Positions 48,702 through 59,840 of a DNA stretch of 64,000 nucleotides are shown piece by piece; position 1 is the first letter of the stretch; each line of letters begins with the position of its first letter. Source of the DNA: Cristatella mucedo (Eukaryota > Bryozoa > Phylactolaemata > Cristatellidae); contig WPIO01000005.1 in the NCBI GenBank assembly GCA_009760855.2, positions 1,580,001 through 1,644,000 on the forward strand, read 5' to 3'. The translations under genes were made by a program, and so were the position numbers. The notes under the pieces were generated by a model, which was not told where the DNA came from, searched no databases, and worked only from the letters and a program-made list of their open reading frames with translations.

Positions 48702-48983
48702 TAACTCCGCGAGCTGTTAAGTCGACAGGTAACCTACTATATGAATAGTGTATATTTTTGAGTGCCACGATCCTGACTACTGTTGTCACGAACTGCAGAT
48801 TTAGCCTAGGGTCTCATTAGTGGTACTTCCATTTCAAACTCGAAATCCTTATGGACTATAGTAGATGTTCAATTCCATAGTTCATTCTTGAGTACTAAAA
48901 TCTTAATTCATTTCAGTACGAAAACTTTTCACGAAATTGTTATTGATACCCAATATAAGGACCCCATTTTGCATCGTTTGCAG

Positions 48984-49734
48984 CTTTGCTAGCGTTGTCA
49001 GGCGGGGGTTCTGGGCTATATGACCTTCACCCTGATCCGTGGTATGCATGTGCTCATGGAAGACGGTACTTCACAGCTGTTCGTAGTTGCCGGCCACCCT
49101 TTCTTGAGGTATTAATCATTAATGTATGAAAATTTACTTGAGTATTGCTAGTTCTGATGCAAGTTTGATCTGTCTCTTGCCTTCGCCCTGAATTAAGCAT
49201 TTCAAACTCTCGGTCAATGCATCGTCATTGGGATTCATTCAAATTCAGGCTGGATAAATTAACTTAGAGTGTGATTTGTCAATGCAGGTTAGCGTTTAGT
49301 GGAAGTTTCATTGCTAGCAAGGGGGCTTGGTAGGCTTCGTGATTGAATGCAGTCATCAAAGGCCTATAGATTTAAGACTGCCTCGCAGCTAACGCTTGGT
49401 AACTAGTTTCAATCGGTACTATTGATGCGGAAATAATATCAGGATCTCCCATAATAAATACTTTCTTGCATGATTAAAGTATTTAGTTAAATTTTTACTT
49501 CGACCCATGATTTCATGTCAGATTTATAGTCAGGTGTTAATATCCTGTCCAGCTTGCCTCCATGGTTATGTACACCGGCAGCCACATGGCATTACGGCAT
49601 CCCAGCGCAATTGCAGTTGGTGTACTTATTTGACGTGCTAGAAATGGAGTGCATTTCTCTACCGATTTCCTAAGTGCTTGCATCAGATTCGCTAGCATAG
49701 ATATAATAGAGAGCCTTACTAATCTCTGTCTACG
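48984..49734. other. Intergenic, no gene recognised
   Basis: Nothing identifiable. Confidence 0.5.
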
Positions 49735-49800
49735 TAGGCAGCAGGGCTCGAGTCAACGACCTTGGTCTCTTTAGGCGAGCATCTTACCCCTAGGTCAGAC
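49735..49800 (-). mobile_element. tRNA-like SINE head
   Basis: Read on minus: ggtctgacctaggggtaaga and tgctcgcctaaag (A-box region), then gttgactcgagccc (B box). It resembles the head of the neighbouring composite SINE. No body remains. Confidence 0.55.
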
Positions 49801-49811
49801 CAGCGCAGCTT

Positions 49812-49965
49812 AGTAATAATAAATGTAAATTAATATATAATTCATTTATATAGCGCCCCAAGAGAACTTAATCTTTATTCAGGCGCTTCACATATACCTC
49901 GGGGCTCGAGCCCAGGACCTCAAGTCAGACCTTGGTCGGGGCGAGCTCCTTAACCACTGAACCAA
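49812..49965 (-). mobile_element. Composite SINE: tRNA-like head, LINE-type tail
   Basis: Read on minus: ggttcagtggttaaggagct (A-box region), then cctgggctcgagccccgagg (B box), then gtgaagcgcctgaataaaga, ttaagttctcttggggcgct, atataaatgaatta and an AT-rich tail. The last 60 nt match the terminus of the ATT-tailed LINEs, while no ORF2 sequence is present. Confidence 0.8.
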
Positions 49966-49984
49966 ACCTAATAATACTGGTAAC

Positions 49985-50078
49985 AATACGTGCCTCCCTG
50001 GTAGCAAATGTAAAGCGCCTAGAAAAAGATTGAGTTCTCTGAGGGTGCTCTATCAAGTGTATTATTATTATTACATTT
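49985..50078 (+). mobile_element. CR1/L2-like LINE 3' end
   Basis: Terminus agcaaatgtaaagcgcctag, aaagattgagttctctgagg, with an ATTATTATT tail. It meets the antisense LINE at 50080 tail to tail. Confidence 0.8.
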
Positions 50079-50079
50079 G

Positions 50080-51960
50080 TATATTACCCTAAGATAATTT
50101 AATCTCTTTCTAGGCAATTAAAATTTTCTGTAAGGGATACATGATCACATAGATGTTAGTGGTAACATGCACAATGTAAACCACCAAAATATGGTTAGAG
50201 GTACAAGCAGAGTGTCAACATGCAAATATGGCTAGTGGAAACATGTACAGTGTCAGTATGCATGAGCACACAAAGAACGAATCATATAGACCCACTAAAT
50301 GCTGTGGTAAATATATGCGTTTTTTGGTTTTTAAATATTGTTAAGTCAGGGGGTGTCTCATGTCAGTTGTTTGTGAGTTCAACGTTTTGGCGAATAGGAA
50401 CTAAATGCACGGTCACAGTAGGATTTTAGGTTCATTTCAGGTATAGCTAAACGATTTGAGTCAGAAAAGCAGGTGGCACGTTGCCTAGCATTGTGGAGGG
50501 GGAATACTTCTTATGGGTCGGCTGGAGCTAGTGAAGGGACCTAAATGTGACCTTTAGGTCGATAGCCTGCTTCATTAGGAGTCAATGCATGTCGGCGAGG
50601 AGTTGTATGATGTAGCAGCTGTGATGGTCAGGACAGACAAGTCTGGCTGCAGAGATTTACACCAACTGTAAGCACCTGATTGCACAGGCTGGTAGACCTG
50701 CAAGCAGTGAGTTGCAGAAGTCGAGGTGGGATGTTACAAATGCATGGGCCACTTTTGATGTTGTATCCCTGTCTAAGCAAGTCCAAATTTTAGCAGTGTT
50801 ATGTAGCTGGTAGTAGGTAGACTTGGCTTTGAAGCTGATGTGGTTGTCTAGTAAAAGGTCACTGTGGAAACACGACATCTAGATTTCTTGCAGATGCTAC
50901 AGGAGATTGCTGGCAGAGCTGATTTTGAGGGTTAAGTTTTCCAATCTGAGTCACATTTGGTTTGCCCATAACTAGTAAGTTGGTTGCTTCATCATTCAGT
51001 TTGAAAAAGTTTGCTGCCATCTATATGCAGATATTATCGATACATGCAGCAAGAGTTTGAAGCTCTTCCTATGAAGCAAGAGTACAGACGTGTGTCATCT
51101 GCATAGAAGTAAAAGCCTGGATTGTGCTTGGTCACATCGGCAAGGCAGAGAAGTATACATTGTTAAAATGAGACCAAGCACTGAGCCTTGAGCCCCCATA
51201 CTTTAGTGGTTGTTTTTGTGATCTTTATCAATTCACATCAATAATATGGAGTCTCCATCTGAGATATGACGTCGTGCTGTAGCGATGTTTTGAAGGACAC
51301 GAGTCCAGTGAGGATGTTGCTACCTTAGGGATTTACTCACTGATCTTGTCTATCTTACTGACAAAGAAGCTCGAGAAACTGTCAGCAAGATCACCACAGG
51401 GATGACTAAGTAAGGAGCTAATCTGGGAGTGGTTAAGGAGATGTTAAATGGTAGACATCAACTTAGACCCTTGATACCTACATCCAAAAATGTTGATTTT
51501 CCCCTGCCTTGCAGTCTTTTTTCTTGTCACTGTGATCCGAATGGTAGTGACCACTCACTTATGCATGATTTTTCCAATCTCATTTAACTTCCAGCTGTTA
51601 ACTGCCTTTTATAATACCGTCGAAAGGCATTCTCAGTAGGGGCGACATGTTGAAGATAATTGAGTCAGACTTATCAAATTGTTTTCTGTTGTGGAAACGA
51701 CTGGCAGAAGAGTGGTCAAGAGTAAAGCCACACCAAATAAATGGCTAGTAGATGATGCCTCTGCTTCAGTTGGCCTTGCTGTACCAGATAAGGACAAATG
51801 TTCTCTCATTGCAGTGTTCTTTCAGTTATTGGAAGCTCTAAGTTTATAGGCTATGGAATGAGGCGAATCGATAATCCGAGACCATACAACTGGATGTGTA
51901 AAGGTGACAAGACCGAGGTACTATTATAGTGAACTGATTTTATAGCCCACTCGTGGTAGC
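50080..51960 (-). mobile_element. CR1/L2-like LINE, 3' half, antisense
   Basis: From the tail at about 50080 upward on minus: 3' UTR, ORF2 end, connection region (50657-50878: LDRDTTSKVAHAFVTSHLDF and CNSLLAGLPACAIR, matching copy A), a decayed FYADDT region near 51080-51110, and linker sequence (51380-51440) like copy A's SEISSL block. Multiple stops. It ends close to where LINE copy B begins. Confidence 0.85.
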
Positions 51961-52049
51961 AGATCAATTCAACCTATTCTACTCGTCACAGCAGAAAGTA
52001 GACGTCTTTGTAGTCTCCTATTTCAACTGCAGGTCTGATCTTACAGCTT

Positions 52050-55000
52050 GCTTGTTTTTCGTAAGTATGGGCTTGAACTTATGGTAACCACTGATCTTGT
52101 ACCTGTTGCTAAGATTCGTGAACTATGCATTAACAAAAGAAAAGCACCCCGGAGCCGCCACGGTGGCCGGAACCGCCAGCTCAGACGCCGCTCGTTGGGC
52201 AGAAACTTCGAGCTAAGTACCCGATCGTTTGGTATTCCTAGCATTGTCTCGAACCGCTCAGCACGCTCCCCCACGTGCTTCTCTGTGAATCTCTCTGACT
52301 TAGTGGTCATCAGGACTGTTATAACTCCATCGACCCGACTTAACGCTTGCCTTTGGATCGTCGCTCAATGTGCAATAAACCTCTGGTAATAAGCGACCTC
52401 ATTTCTGAAAATGGTCTCGGCCTGCTCGCCCTAACTAAAACTTGGCTAAAATCGATAAACTGCCAGACAATTAAAGACTCTACCCCAACTGGTTTCTCAT
52501 TCTTGTATACCCCTAGATCAATAAAAACTGGAGGTGGAGTTGCTGTTATCGTGCACTCGAAATTCAACTTCAAGCCATTTGCAGTACCCTCGAAGCAGTC
52601 TTTTGAATCAATTGTCTTGGTCTCACCCAAAAACAAGCTACCGATGGTGGCAGTAGTCTATCGTAGCCCACCAGGTACCACATTATCTCAAATTTCTTCG
52701 ATGTCATTTCGATTCTGTGTGCAAGAAATGTATCCTTCCTCATTATGGGTGATTTCAACGTTCACTTTGATAAACCTATCAGACGCCTTCAGCACTGAAT
52801 TTCGTGCATTGACTGACTCATTTTTTCTTGTGGCTCATGTGCACGACCCTACTCACTTCAATGGACACAAACTCGACCAGATTTTCTCATACAACTGCAC
52901 TTTGTCATCACCAATTATTACCAAATCATGCTTATCTGACCACATGCAGATCTCATTCAATCTACAGTGTGTGCCCACCTCCTCCTCTAAAATAACCTGT
53001 GAATCGCGAAACCTTAAGACCCTTGACATTGATGCTGTCCGTGCGAGAATATTTGTTTCACCTCTGCTGCTCAGTCCTCCCTCCAATCTGTCATCATTGG
53101 TAGATAGCTACACCAAGACACTAGCTGACACGCTCGACGAGTTTGCAACTCTAACTAAGCGTACTGTGCGCCCTCGCTCAGACGGCCTATGGTTTACCAC
53201 AGACATCAAACTAGCCAGGTCTACTAAGCGAAAGCTTGAAAAAGCATACAAAAGATCAGGACTGATTGTCCATCGGCAGGCATATGAAGACTACTGTAGG
53301 TCGTACCAATCTATCCTAGCAAAGGCCAAGTCTGGCTTCTATAAAAATATTGTTGAATCACAGATGCACAATTCAAAAATGCTGATGTCGACGATCAAGC
53401 ATCTCCTCAACCGCTCCGAGATTAGCTCCTTACCTGATGATCCTTGTGATGATCTAGCCGATCGCTTATTTCGATTCTTGGTGCAGAATATAGATGAGAT
53501 CAGGGAGTTGATTTCTGCGATAACAACACCCCCCCTAGAATGCTGTTCCCCGATTCCTGGCTGCACCTCAATGTCTTCATTTAAGCAGGTCACTAGTGAT
53601 CTCGTCCTGAAGTTCAAATCCCAATCAAAGAAGACAACAAGTCCTCTGGACCCTATTCCCACTCTCCTGCTCCTACATTGCATTGATCTGCTGCTGCCAT
53701 GCATAACTAGCATCATTAATATGTCATTAGCCTCAGGTCATGTCCCAGCACCTTTCAAAAAAGCTGTAGTCAGGCCGCTTCTCAAGAAAGCGACACATGA
53801 CCAAGAGATCTTGAGCAACTACCGCCCAGTCTCCCTTCTACCATTTCTATCAAAGACACTGGAACGGGTCATGGCAGACCAGCTGAACTCACATATCGAA
53901 ACCTCACACCTTGCTAGTAAGTTCCAGTCTGGCTTTAGAGCTAATCACTCCACAGAATCAGCATTGCTTAGGGTGTACAATGACCTACTAATGAATGCAG
54001 ACATGGGTAGAGTGTCTGCTTGTTTTGCTCGATCTTTCGACAGCTTTTGATTCTATCGATCACATAGTTCTTCTAGAGCGCCTCTCATTTCGCCTGGGCA
54101 TCACTGGCATTGGTCTGCAATGGTTCAGGTCCTATCTCAGTGGGAGACTCCAGAGTATTGACGTGAATGGACAAAGATCATCCGAGGTGCCTCTGAAATA
54201 CGGGGTACCTCAGGGTTCCGTGGTAGCATCCGGTTCTTTCCATGGTTGATCTCTCCCTCTTGCTGATGTGATTGCCAAGCACAATCTAGGCTTTCACTTC
54301 TATGCAGATGACACTCAGTTGTACCTTTGCTTTGATCCGCGATGGCACACTAGGTAAGGCGGTTACTTACACGACCTCGGTCCCGAGGTCGTGGGTTTGA
54401 TTCCTGCCGTGGGCGATACTGTATCGCCACTGCAAACGGTGGTGATAGCCCTAAAGGCTCTTCTGTCGTTATCCAGAAAGAGGCTGTTTAATCAGCTAGG
54501 ATTTATTATTTATTCATTTATCCATCCCAGCCTTCGAGCACCTCGAATTCTCTCAACTCACTTGCTGCATGTATTGATGACATCTACGCATGGATGGCAG
54601 CAACTTTTCTTAAACCAAACGATTATAAAACTAACTTACTAGCTATGGGTAAACCCAGTGTTATTCAGAAATTAGAATGGTTGACGCTCAAAATTGGCTC
54701 TGCCAGCATATCTCCTGTTGAATCAGCTCGAAATCTAGTTGTCACGTTCCAAAGTGACCTCTCGTTAGACGACCACAGCAGCTCCACAATCAAGCCTGCA
54801 CACTTTCAGCTTTATAACATTGCTAAAATTCGGGCTTATTTTGATAAGGATACTGCGTCTACGTTGGCCCATGCATTTGTGACATCTCGTCTTGACTTCT
54901 GTAACTTACTGCTTGTTGGCCTACCGGCATGTGCGATCAGGTGACTACAGATGTTGCAAAACTCCTCAGATAGTCTTGTCTGTCGTGAGCATCGCAATTG

Positions 55001-55585
55001 CCACATCACACCACTTCTCGCCGACCTGCACTGGCCACCAGTCAAGCAACGGATCGACTTCAAGGATTTGTCGCTCAATTTTAGGTCCCTTCATTCTTTG
55101 GCTGCAGCCTATCTCTCAGATCTGCTCCCCCACCATGCCAAGCATTGTACCAACCGCTTTTCGGAATCCAACAGTATGCCAATACCTTGCACAAACCTCA
55201 AATCCTTTGGAGACCGTGCATTTAGTTCGTATGCTCCCAAAGCCTGGAACTCATTCCCGACTTCCATCAGAACATCCCCTGACTTGACCACATATAAAAA
55301 GAAATTAAAAGCGCATCTAGTCATGACAGCATTGAATGGGTCCCTGTGATTCGACCTTCACGTGCTTATGAGTGCTGACACTTTGCATGTTGCCACTGCC
55401 ACTAACCACATTTGCATGCCATTCCTGTGCATGTCACCCCTAACCATGTTATTCACGTTGTTTATCAAGCATGATATTACTCACCATTCAATCGAGTTTC
55501 ACTTTGCAGCAAATGTGAAGCGCCTAGAAAGAGATTGAGTTCTCTGAGTGCGCTTTATCAAGTGCATTATTAATATTATTATCAT
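52050..55585 (+). mobile_element. CR1/L2-like LINE, copy B (broken)
   Basis: Same element as copy A. 52347-54050 is one open frame of 567 codons from endonuclease into the reverse-transcriptase N-terminal part: TKTWL, GGGVAVIVHS, CLSDHMQISF, SPLDPIPTLLLLHC, NYRPVSLLPFLSKTLERVM. LDLSTAFDSIDH, GVPQGSV and [10 protein letters not shown] follow in other frames. A SINE splits it at 54339-54523. ORF2 ends near 55349, then the terminus (agaaagagattgagttctct) and an ATTATTATC tail. It is open where copy A has a TGA and a C12 run (here C7). It shares the Glu-to-Lys change and the two compensating frame changes around GDFN. A frameshift near 54030 and the SINE make it inactive. Confidence 0.93.
54339..54523 (+). 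mobile_element. tRNA-derived SINE inserted in LINE copy B
   Basis: Head gcgatggcacactaggtaag, self-complementary cgacctcggtcccgaggtcg, B box gggtttgattcctgcc, body tcgccactgcaaacggtggt, end aggctgtttaatcagctagg, then an AT-rich tail. The LINE resumes at atcccagccttcgagcacct, continuous with copy A's sequence; atcc occurs on both sides and is a possible part of the target-site duplication. Confidence 0.9.
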
Positions 55586-56055
55586 CAGTCTCATTAGCAA
55601 CCTACCGTGTCTTATCTGTGCTCTCGAATCTGTGCGCAGTCGATAGCAGAGCTGGTGCACATAGCCCATCACGGCAGTGGTTTAATCGTGATGGAAATAC
55701 TACTGATTGTGCTATTGCGTACCTTCCGTAGGACTGCAAGTACTGTTGCTCAGCAGAGGTGCAGGCTTCAGCCTCGAGGCTAGACCTTGGCAGTCGCTCT
55801 TCGTAGCAGCTTCTAGAATTGCAGTCAGCCACGATTTTTTTACCGTTTAAACACAGTAGTTTTTATATTTAAACACAGCGCTCCGGCTGTTTAGGTCCGG
55901 CTGATGTTGCATGCTTTGCTTTCCTCAGGAGCAGCATTCAGCCATTCATCGAGTATTTAATCACGTATGGTATTACTGTTAGGTGTAGCCAAGTGATAAC
56001 CTCGTTTATGTACGCCCTTGCTTGTTTTTGTACCTGTGGCTGCATTACTAAAGCC
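55586..56055 (+). promoter_or_regulatory. Region between LINE copy B and TSEN54
   Basis: About 470 bp that should hold the TSEN54 promoter and 5' UTR. No clear TATA or CpG cluster. An in-frame upstream ATG exists at 56008, and a ctttcctcag acceptor-like site near 55920 leaves room for an upstream exon. Confidence 0.35.
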
Positions 56056-56267
56056 ATGGAAGCATGTGGGAAATTGTTCAGGTTCTTCCACTATAGTGCT
56101 GATGAACTCCTGTCGGAAGTGAGCACGAAGAGGGGTCAGCGAGTGCCGGCGGTCGGTGCCAAGTTCACTGCTCACGAGCATGCTGAAGAAGGGCATGTAT
56201 CTGCTGATCTCTCTAGTTTCTATGCCGACCGTCGGTGCCTTTTATCAGAGGAAAAGATTGAAAAGTC
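56056..56267 (+). CDS. TSEN54: TSEN54 exon 1 (as detected)
   Basis: MEACGKLFRFFHYSADELLS... to EEKIEK plus two bases; donor tc|gtgagt, phase 2. SADELLSEVSTKRGQRVP corresponds to the SARELF... start region of vertebrate Sen54. The 5' boundary is not certain. Confidence 0.7.
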
Positions 56268-59200
56268 GTGAGTTGGCATCGACCAGTAGTTTGTATTTAT
56301 TACTGACTGATATTTGGATAGTGCTTGAACCGCACGTGATTTTCTGTTTGTTTTTTTATATAGGTCGCGCCTGAGTGAAGGGGTGTGGCGATCTGATTCG
56401 GGTCTTGTGGCAGTCACGAAGTCCTTGGTAAGCTGGCTTGTCTGTCATTGTCTGCTGTTTTAGAACGACATTGATTGGACATTGTGGATGGCTAGCTTCT
56501 CTTTTTGTGCGTGCAGGGCAGAGCTTTTCAGCGCTTCGGGCATGTTCGTGATGGTGTAGAAGTATTGTATCCCGAAGAAGCACTGTTTCTCATGGAGGCT
56601 GTAAGTCAGGATCATCTACATTCCTGCAGCTGCTACTGTTTGCCAGATCCTAATCCCTGTATACTTGCGCTTTTTGGCTTTACACGCTGTTTGTGCTTTG
56701 TATGTGTGTGTAGAGGCACCTGACAGTAAGCCACGATGGTTTACCACTCAGTGTGCAGGAAGCCTATACGACATTCCTGAAGAATGAATCCGAAATCAAC
56801 ACATACCACGTGTATTCGCACCTGCGACGCCTCGGCTTTGTCGTGATGAGACACTGTTGCAGGAATAGAGTCGCCGGAAGTGCAAGCCACATTGTTGCAT
56901 GCTGCAATGACAGCAGCATCGATGTCAATGGTGACAGTGATGGCAGCAGCAGCACGGTCTCTAAACACGAGTTAGGTCTCGGTACTGGGAAAACTTCAGC
57001 GACCATCTCTGCAAGTGCTTGCAATCGTCTTGCTGATTCAGCTGCTAATGCTGCCGACGGCAGAAGTAGCATTGCTCCTATGAGACTGCAGGCTCTTGGT
57101 ATTTTTGAACTAGAGTGCCCATCACAACCCGAGCAACTCGAGCTCACTCAGTGCGCAGAGCTGATGTCTCTGTCGCCACTAGCCGATAGTTGCAAGCCTT
57201 ACGTTGAGGCCCTGTGTCCGTCAGCCCCAGCGACTGGCACCAGTGAGCTCGGCTCGGAATGTGTGCGGCCCGTGACCCGCACGAGCATGAATCAGCTGCC
57301 GGCACAGACCAGTTGCTGTAACCTTGTCGCCAGCCTTCATGTTGCAACAGCTAGGCAGCAAGTGGGCGCATTAGTCGAGCCCGTAGAGTCGAGTGAGCGG
57401 TCCCCCGCTGCAAAGAGGCAGCGAACTTGTACGCTGCTCGAAAGTGGCGCTTCTTACCAACTCGTTGCTGCTCGCAGTATTTTGCCAGGGGCTCAAGTCC
57501 TGCCCCTGCCAGTTTACAATGCTTGTCGAGAAATGACTGCTGCTGCATCGTGCGCAGAGGACGACGACCTTTCACCTGGTCAGGAGCGATCACCTGTCAT
57601 CTCCGTGGCTGCCAGGCTTACCGTGCCGTACTACTGCTGCACCGACTTCATTGCATACGCAGCTGGCTCTGAGAGCCGGCTGTCTCCCGTCTGTGGCATG
57701 CCGTGGGACTGGTCCAGCATTGCATTTCCGGGCAGCCCTGCGGAGCAGGACTTAAGAGCCGCAGATCGACGCAGCGAGGTCGAAATCGACATGCTGTCCC
57801 GTCCTCCTGCCAAGCTGTCATCGGCAACTGCTGAAATGCTGTCTGCATTCTTTCCATCCGTCGAAGATGTGATTCATGTTTCCCACGAGTCCCCTGAAGA
57901 TAATGAAACTGTTGAAGAATTTGTCTTCATGGATCTGCCATTGTGGTGGCCATATCGCCATCATGCAAAGACGTGGACCGAGCTCAAGACTTCGGTGTCG
58001 GTCCAGACGTCTGATGGCCTGAACTCAGCAAGACCTTTGGCATTTTCGACTTATAGCGGTGTTCATAACGACAAGCTTGCTGCTGAGATAGAGCCACTTG
58101 CTGGCTTTGGGAAAGCACATTCATACAGTAAGCCTTTAGTGTGAGCAAATGGTCTTGTTGCCTCCTATTTTCCTAGAACGTCTTGCATATGCATTCTATG
58201 GGTTTAGTGCACCATCGGCATCGCAATTACCGCTCGCCTGAGTTTGAGATGGCCATTTATAGGACTGTTTACTACCGTTGTCCTGGCCGATCCTAAATGT
58301 TGTTCGTCATTGCAAGCCAGACGAATATGAATCGCTATGTCGACTCCTTCTGTGTGCAGCCTTCTTTGGCTTAAAATAATGTATTTCCAATTGCCCCTGA
58401 TCATAGCTTCGTTATTTGCAACATGTATTTGCCAATTTGATTGTGTAACGTGAATGAAGTGGCATTCGAGTTGCAGTCCCTGCTGTGCATTGCTATCAGC
58501 ATTTGAAATCAGCACTTCATTTGAAATTCCAAGTGTATCCTCTGTCGCTTGTAGAAATGCTTCTCAACAAATTGGACATAATCAAACACTGGTCAAGCAC
58601 ACAGTGCATCCCGCTGTAAGATGAAAACACCGTCTTGGGTGCACCATACTTGTCCATGACATTGCTTTGTTACTGCTATTGTCATGCTGCCATCTGCTTC
58701 CTTGTCTAATTGTCCGTGACCATGCTCATTCGACTGCTCATTCTTGCTGTTTCATGTGTATGCAAATATTATAGAGACTCAGAGCGGTCGTTGAAGATTG
58801 TGTTTGATGTCTTCAAGCCTGACAATAACTTCAGGAAGTCCTGTCCAGGACCTCCTCACCTCCAGGTCTGCGTGGCGAGGTATGTGTTTACTGACAGGAA
58901 TTTTGTAATTCGTTACCCCCCAAAAAACAATCATAAGTAAAGGTCTTGTTGGCAGTCCTTGGTTTGGTTAATGAGCCATTCTATTTGGTGAGTGCATTGC
59001 AGTGAGTTGCCTACTTCGGTGCCTCGTGTTATGTTATGGTTGCTCTTGTGCTATGCTTTATAGTGTTCTGGTTGCTCTTGTGCTGCTGATGGCCTTTTAG
59101 TGAAGATTCTGTTACCTGCGGGAAGGCAATTTTCGCTTTGCTTGGCTTGGTTTTTTCTCGTTGTAAACGAATTTATTTAAGCATGCTTGTATTGCGGCAC

Positions 59201-59441
59201 ATGTGATTACTTGTCACTTTGCTGCCGTTCTGCTATACTCTTTTGACTGCTGTCAATGTTGTGTTTCTTTTCCAGTGCAGGGGACACTCCCCCAACTATG
59301 GCCGATCTCTCCAGTGTGTGCTGCAGTGACAGACGCGGATGTGCTACAGAAATTTGCTGGGCGCTGGTCGACAACGGCTCTGTGTCTTGTTTTACTTTCA
59401 CCTGTCCATTTACCCTGCCAGACCCTCTGGGCAGTTTGTAG
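56056..59441 (+). CDS. TSEN54: tRNA-splicing endonuclease subunit Sen54, six exons
   Basis: Structural (non-catalytic) subunit of the nuclear tRNA-splicing endonuclease TSEN2/34/15/54, which cuts introns from pre-tRNAs. Exons: 56056-56267, 56364-56427, 56517-56600, 56714-58140, 58775-58879, 59276-59441; about 685 aa. The N-terminal Sen54 domain is clear: GVWRSDSGLVAVTKS (about 75-90), GRAFQRFGHVRDG (93-105), LYPEEALFLMEA (109-120), then HDGLPLSVQEAYTTFL and YHVYSHLRRLGFVVMRH (about 127-167), the diagnostic block. A low-conservation Ser/Ala/Cys-rich middle (about 170-590) follows. The C-terminus has IVFDVFKPDNNFRKSCPGPP, then CWALVDNGSVSCFTFTCPFT ending PLGSL. Human Sen54 is about 526 aa; the excess lies in the middle. 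Start uncertain: ATG 56056 or 56008, or an upstream exon. The exon 4-5 junction has two phase-consistent solutions. LINE B ends 470 bp upstream. Confidence 0.93.
56364..56427 (+). CDS. TSEN54: TSEN54 exon 2
   Basis: Acceptor tttttatatag, donor ttg|gtaagc. Reads SRLSEGVWRSDSGLVAVTKS then L. The phase-2 start completes a Ser codon from exon 1. Confidence 0.9.
56517..56600 (+). CDS. TSEN54: TSEN54 exon 3
   Basis: Acceptor ttgtgcgtgcag, donor gct|gtaagt, 28 codons in phase 0. Contains the LYPEEALFLME signature, near-identical across animal Sen54 proteins. Confidence 0.95.
56714..58140 (+). CDS. TSEN54: TSEN54 exon 4 (domain end and long linker)
   Basis: Acceptor tgtgtgtgtag. Begins RHLTVSHDGLPLSVQEAYTT and completes the Sen54 N-terminal domain. 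About 420 residues of poorly conserved linker with acidic (SPEDNETVEE) and basic (AAKRQRT, a possible nuclear signal) patches follow. Donor gt|gtgagc at 58141 gives phase 2; the alternative donor ca|gtaagc at 58128 gives phase 1. Confidence 0.88.
58775..58879 (+). CDS. TSEN54: TSEN54 exon 5
   Basis: Acceptor aatattatag, or the AG two bases later at 58776, which pairs with the 58128 donor. Donor ag|gtatgt. Encodes SERSLKIVFDVFKPDNNFRK and SCPGPPHLQVCVA, the conserved start of the Sen54 C-terminal domain. Confidence 0.9.
59276..59441 (+). CDS. TSEN54: TSEN54 exon 6 (stop codon)
   Basis: Acceptor tttcttttccag at 59275 fits the phase; the tgcag at 59280 does not. Reads SAGDTPPTMADLSSV to FTLPDPLGSL and TAG. 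ALVDNGSVSCFTFTCPFTLP matches the terminal beta-strands of Sen54. Confidence 0.92.
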
Positions 59442-59840
59442 CACTCTCAAAGAGAGTGTGCACGCTCAGCGTGTGGCACACTTGGTGCAAAGGATGAGTA
59501 GTAACCTTTCCTGGTACAGCTTATTGGTAGCTGATTTCACAATGCAACGAAACGTATCAAACGAATGACCTCTCGATTATTTTACTCAGCCAAAACTGCC
59601 AAAGCATGTCTAACCATAATGCTCGTCCTCTTGCATTATGCACAATACTTTAGGCTGACGAAGTATGTAGACTCAGTCTATCCCTTGCACAGTCTGTGTG
59701 AGCACGGTCACCCTCTCTTTACCTAAATACCTGGCACATTCATGTGCAACCCGGATCTCTTCACTGTTATATCTTTTCTGGGCAGCTAAATGACGAATTC
59801 CATGAAGTTTGTGCTAGGTTGCTTGCGCACGTGCAATACC

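Larger units (their letters stand above)
48581..48983. repeat. Right arm of 403-bp inverted repeat
   Basis: Reverse complement of 47469-47871. Homology stops sharply at both ends: agctttgctagcg outside and taattgctg inside do not match the left arm's flanks. Confidence 0.95.

Noticed and set aside
54345-54415. Functional tRNA gene in the 54.3-kb SINE head
   Set aside because: The anticodon arm is replaced by a long hairpin, acceptor ends do not pair properly, and the copy is linked to SINE body sequence as in the other copies.
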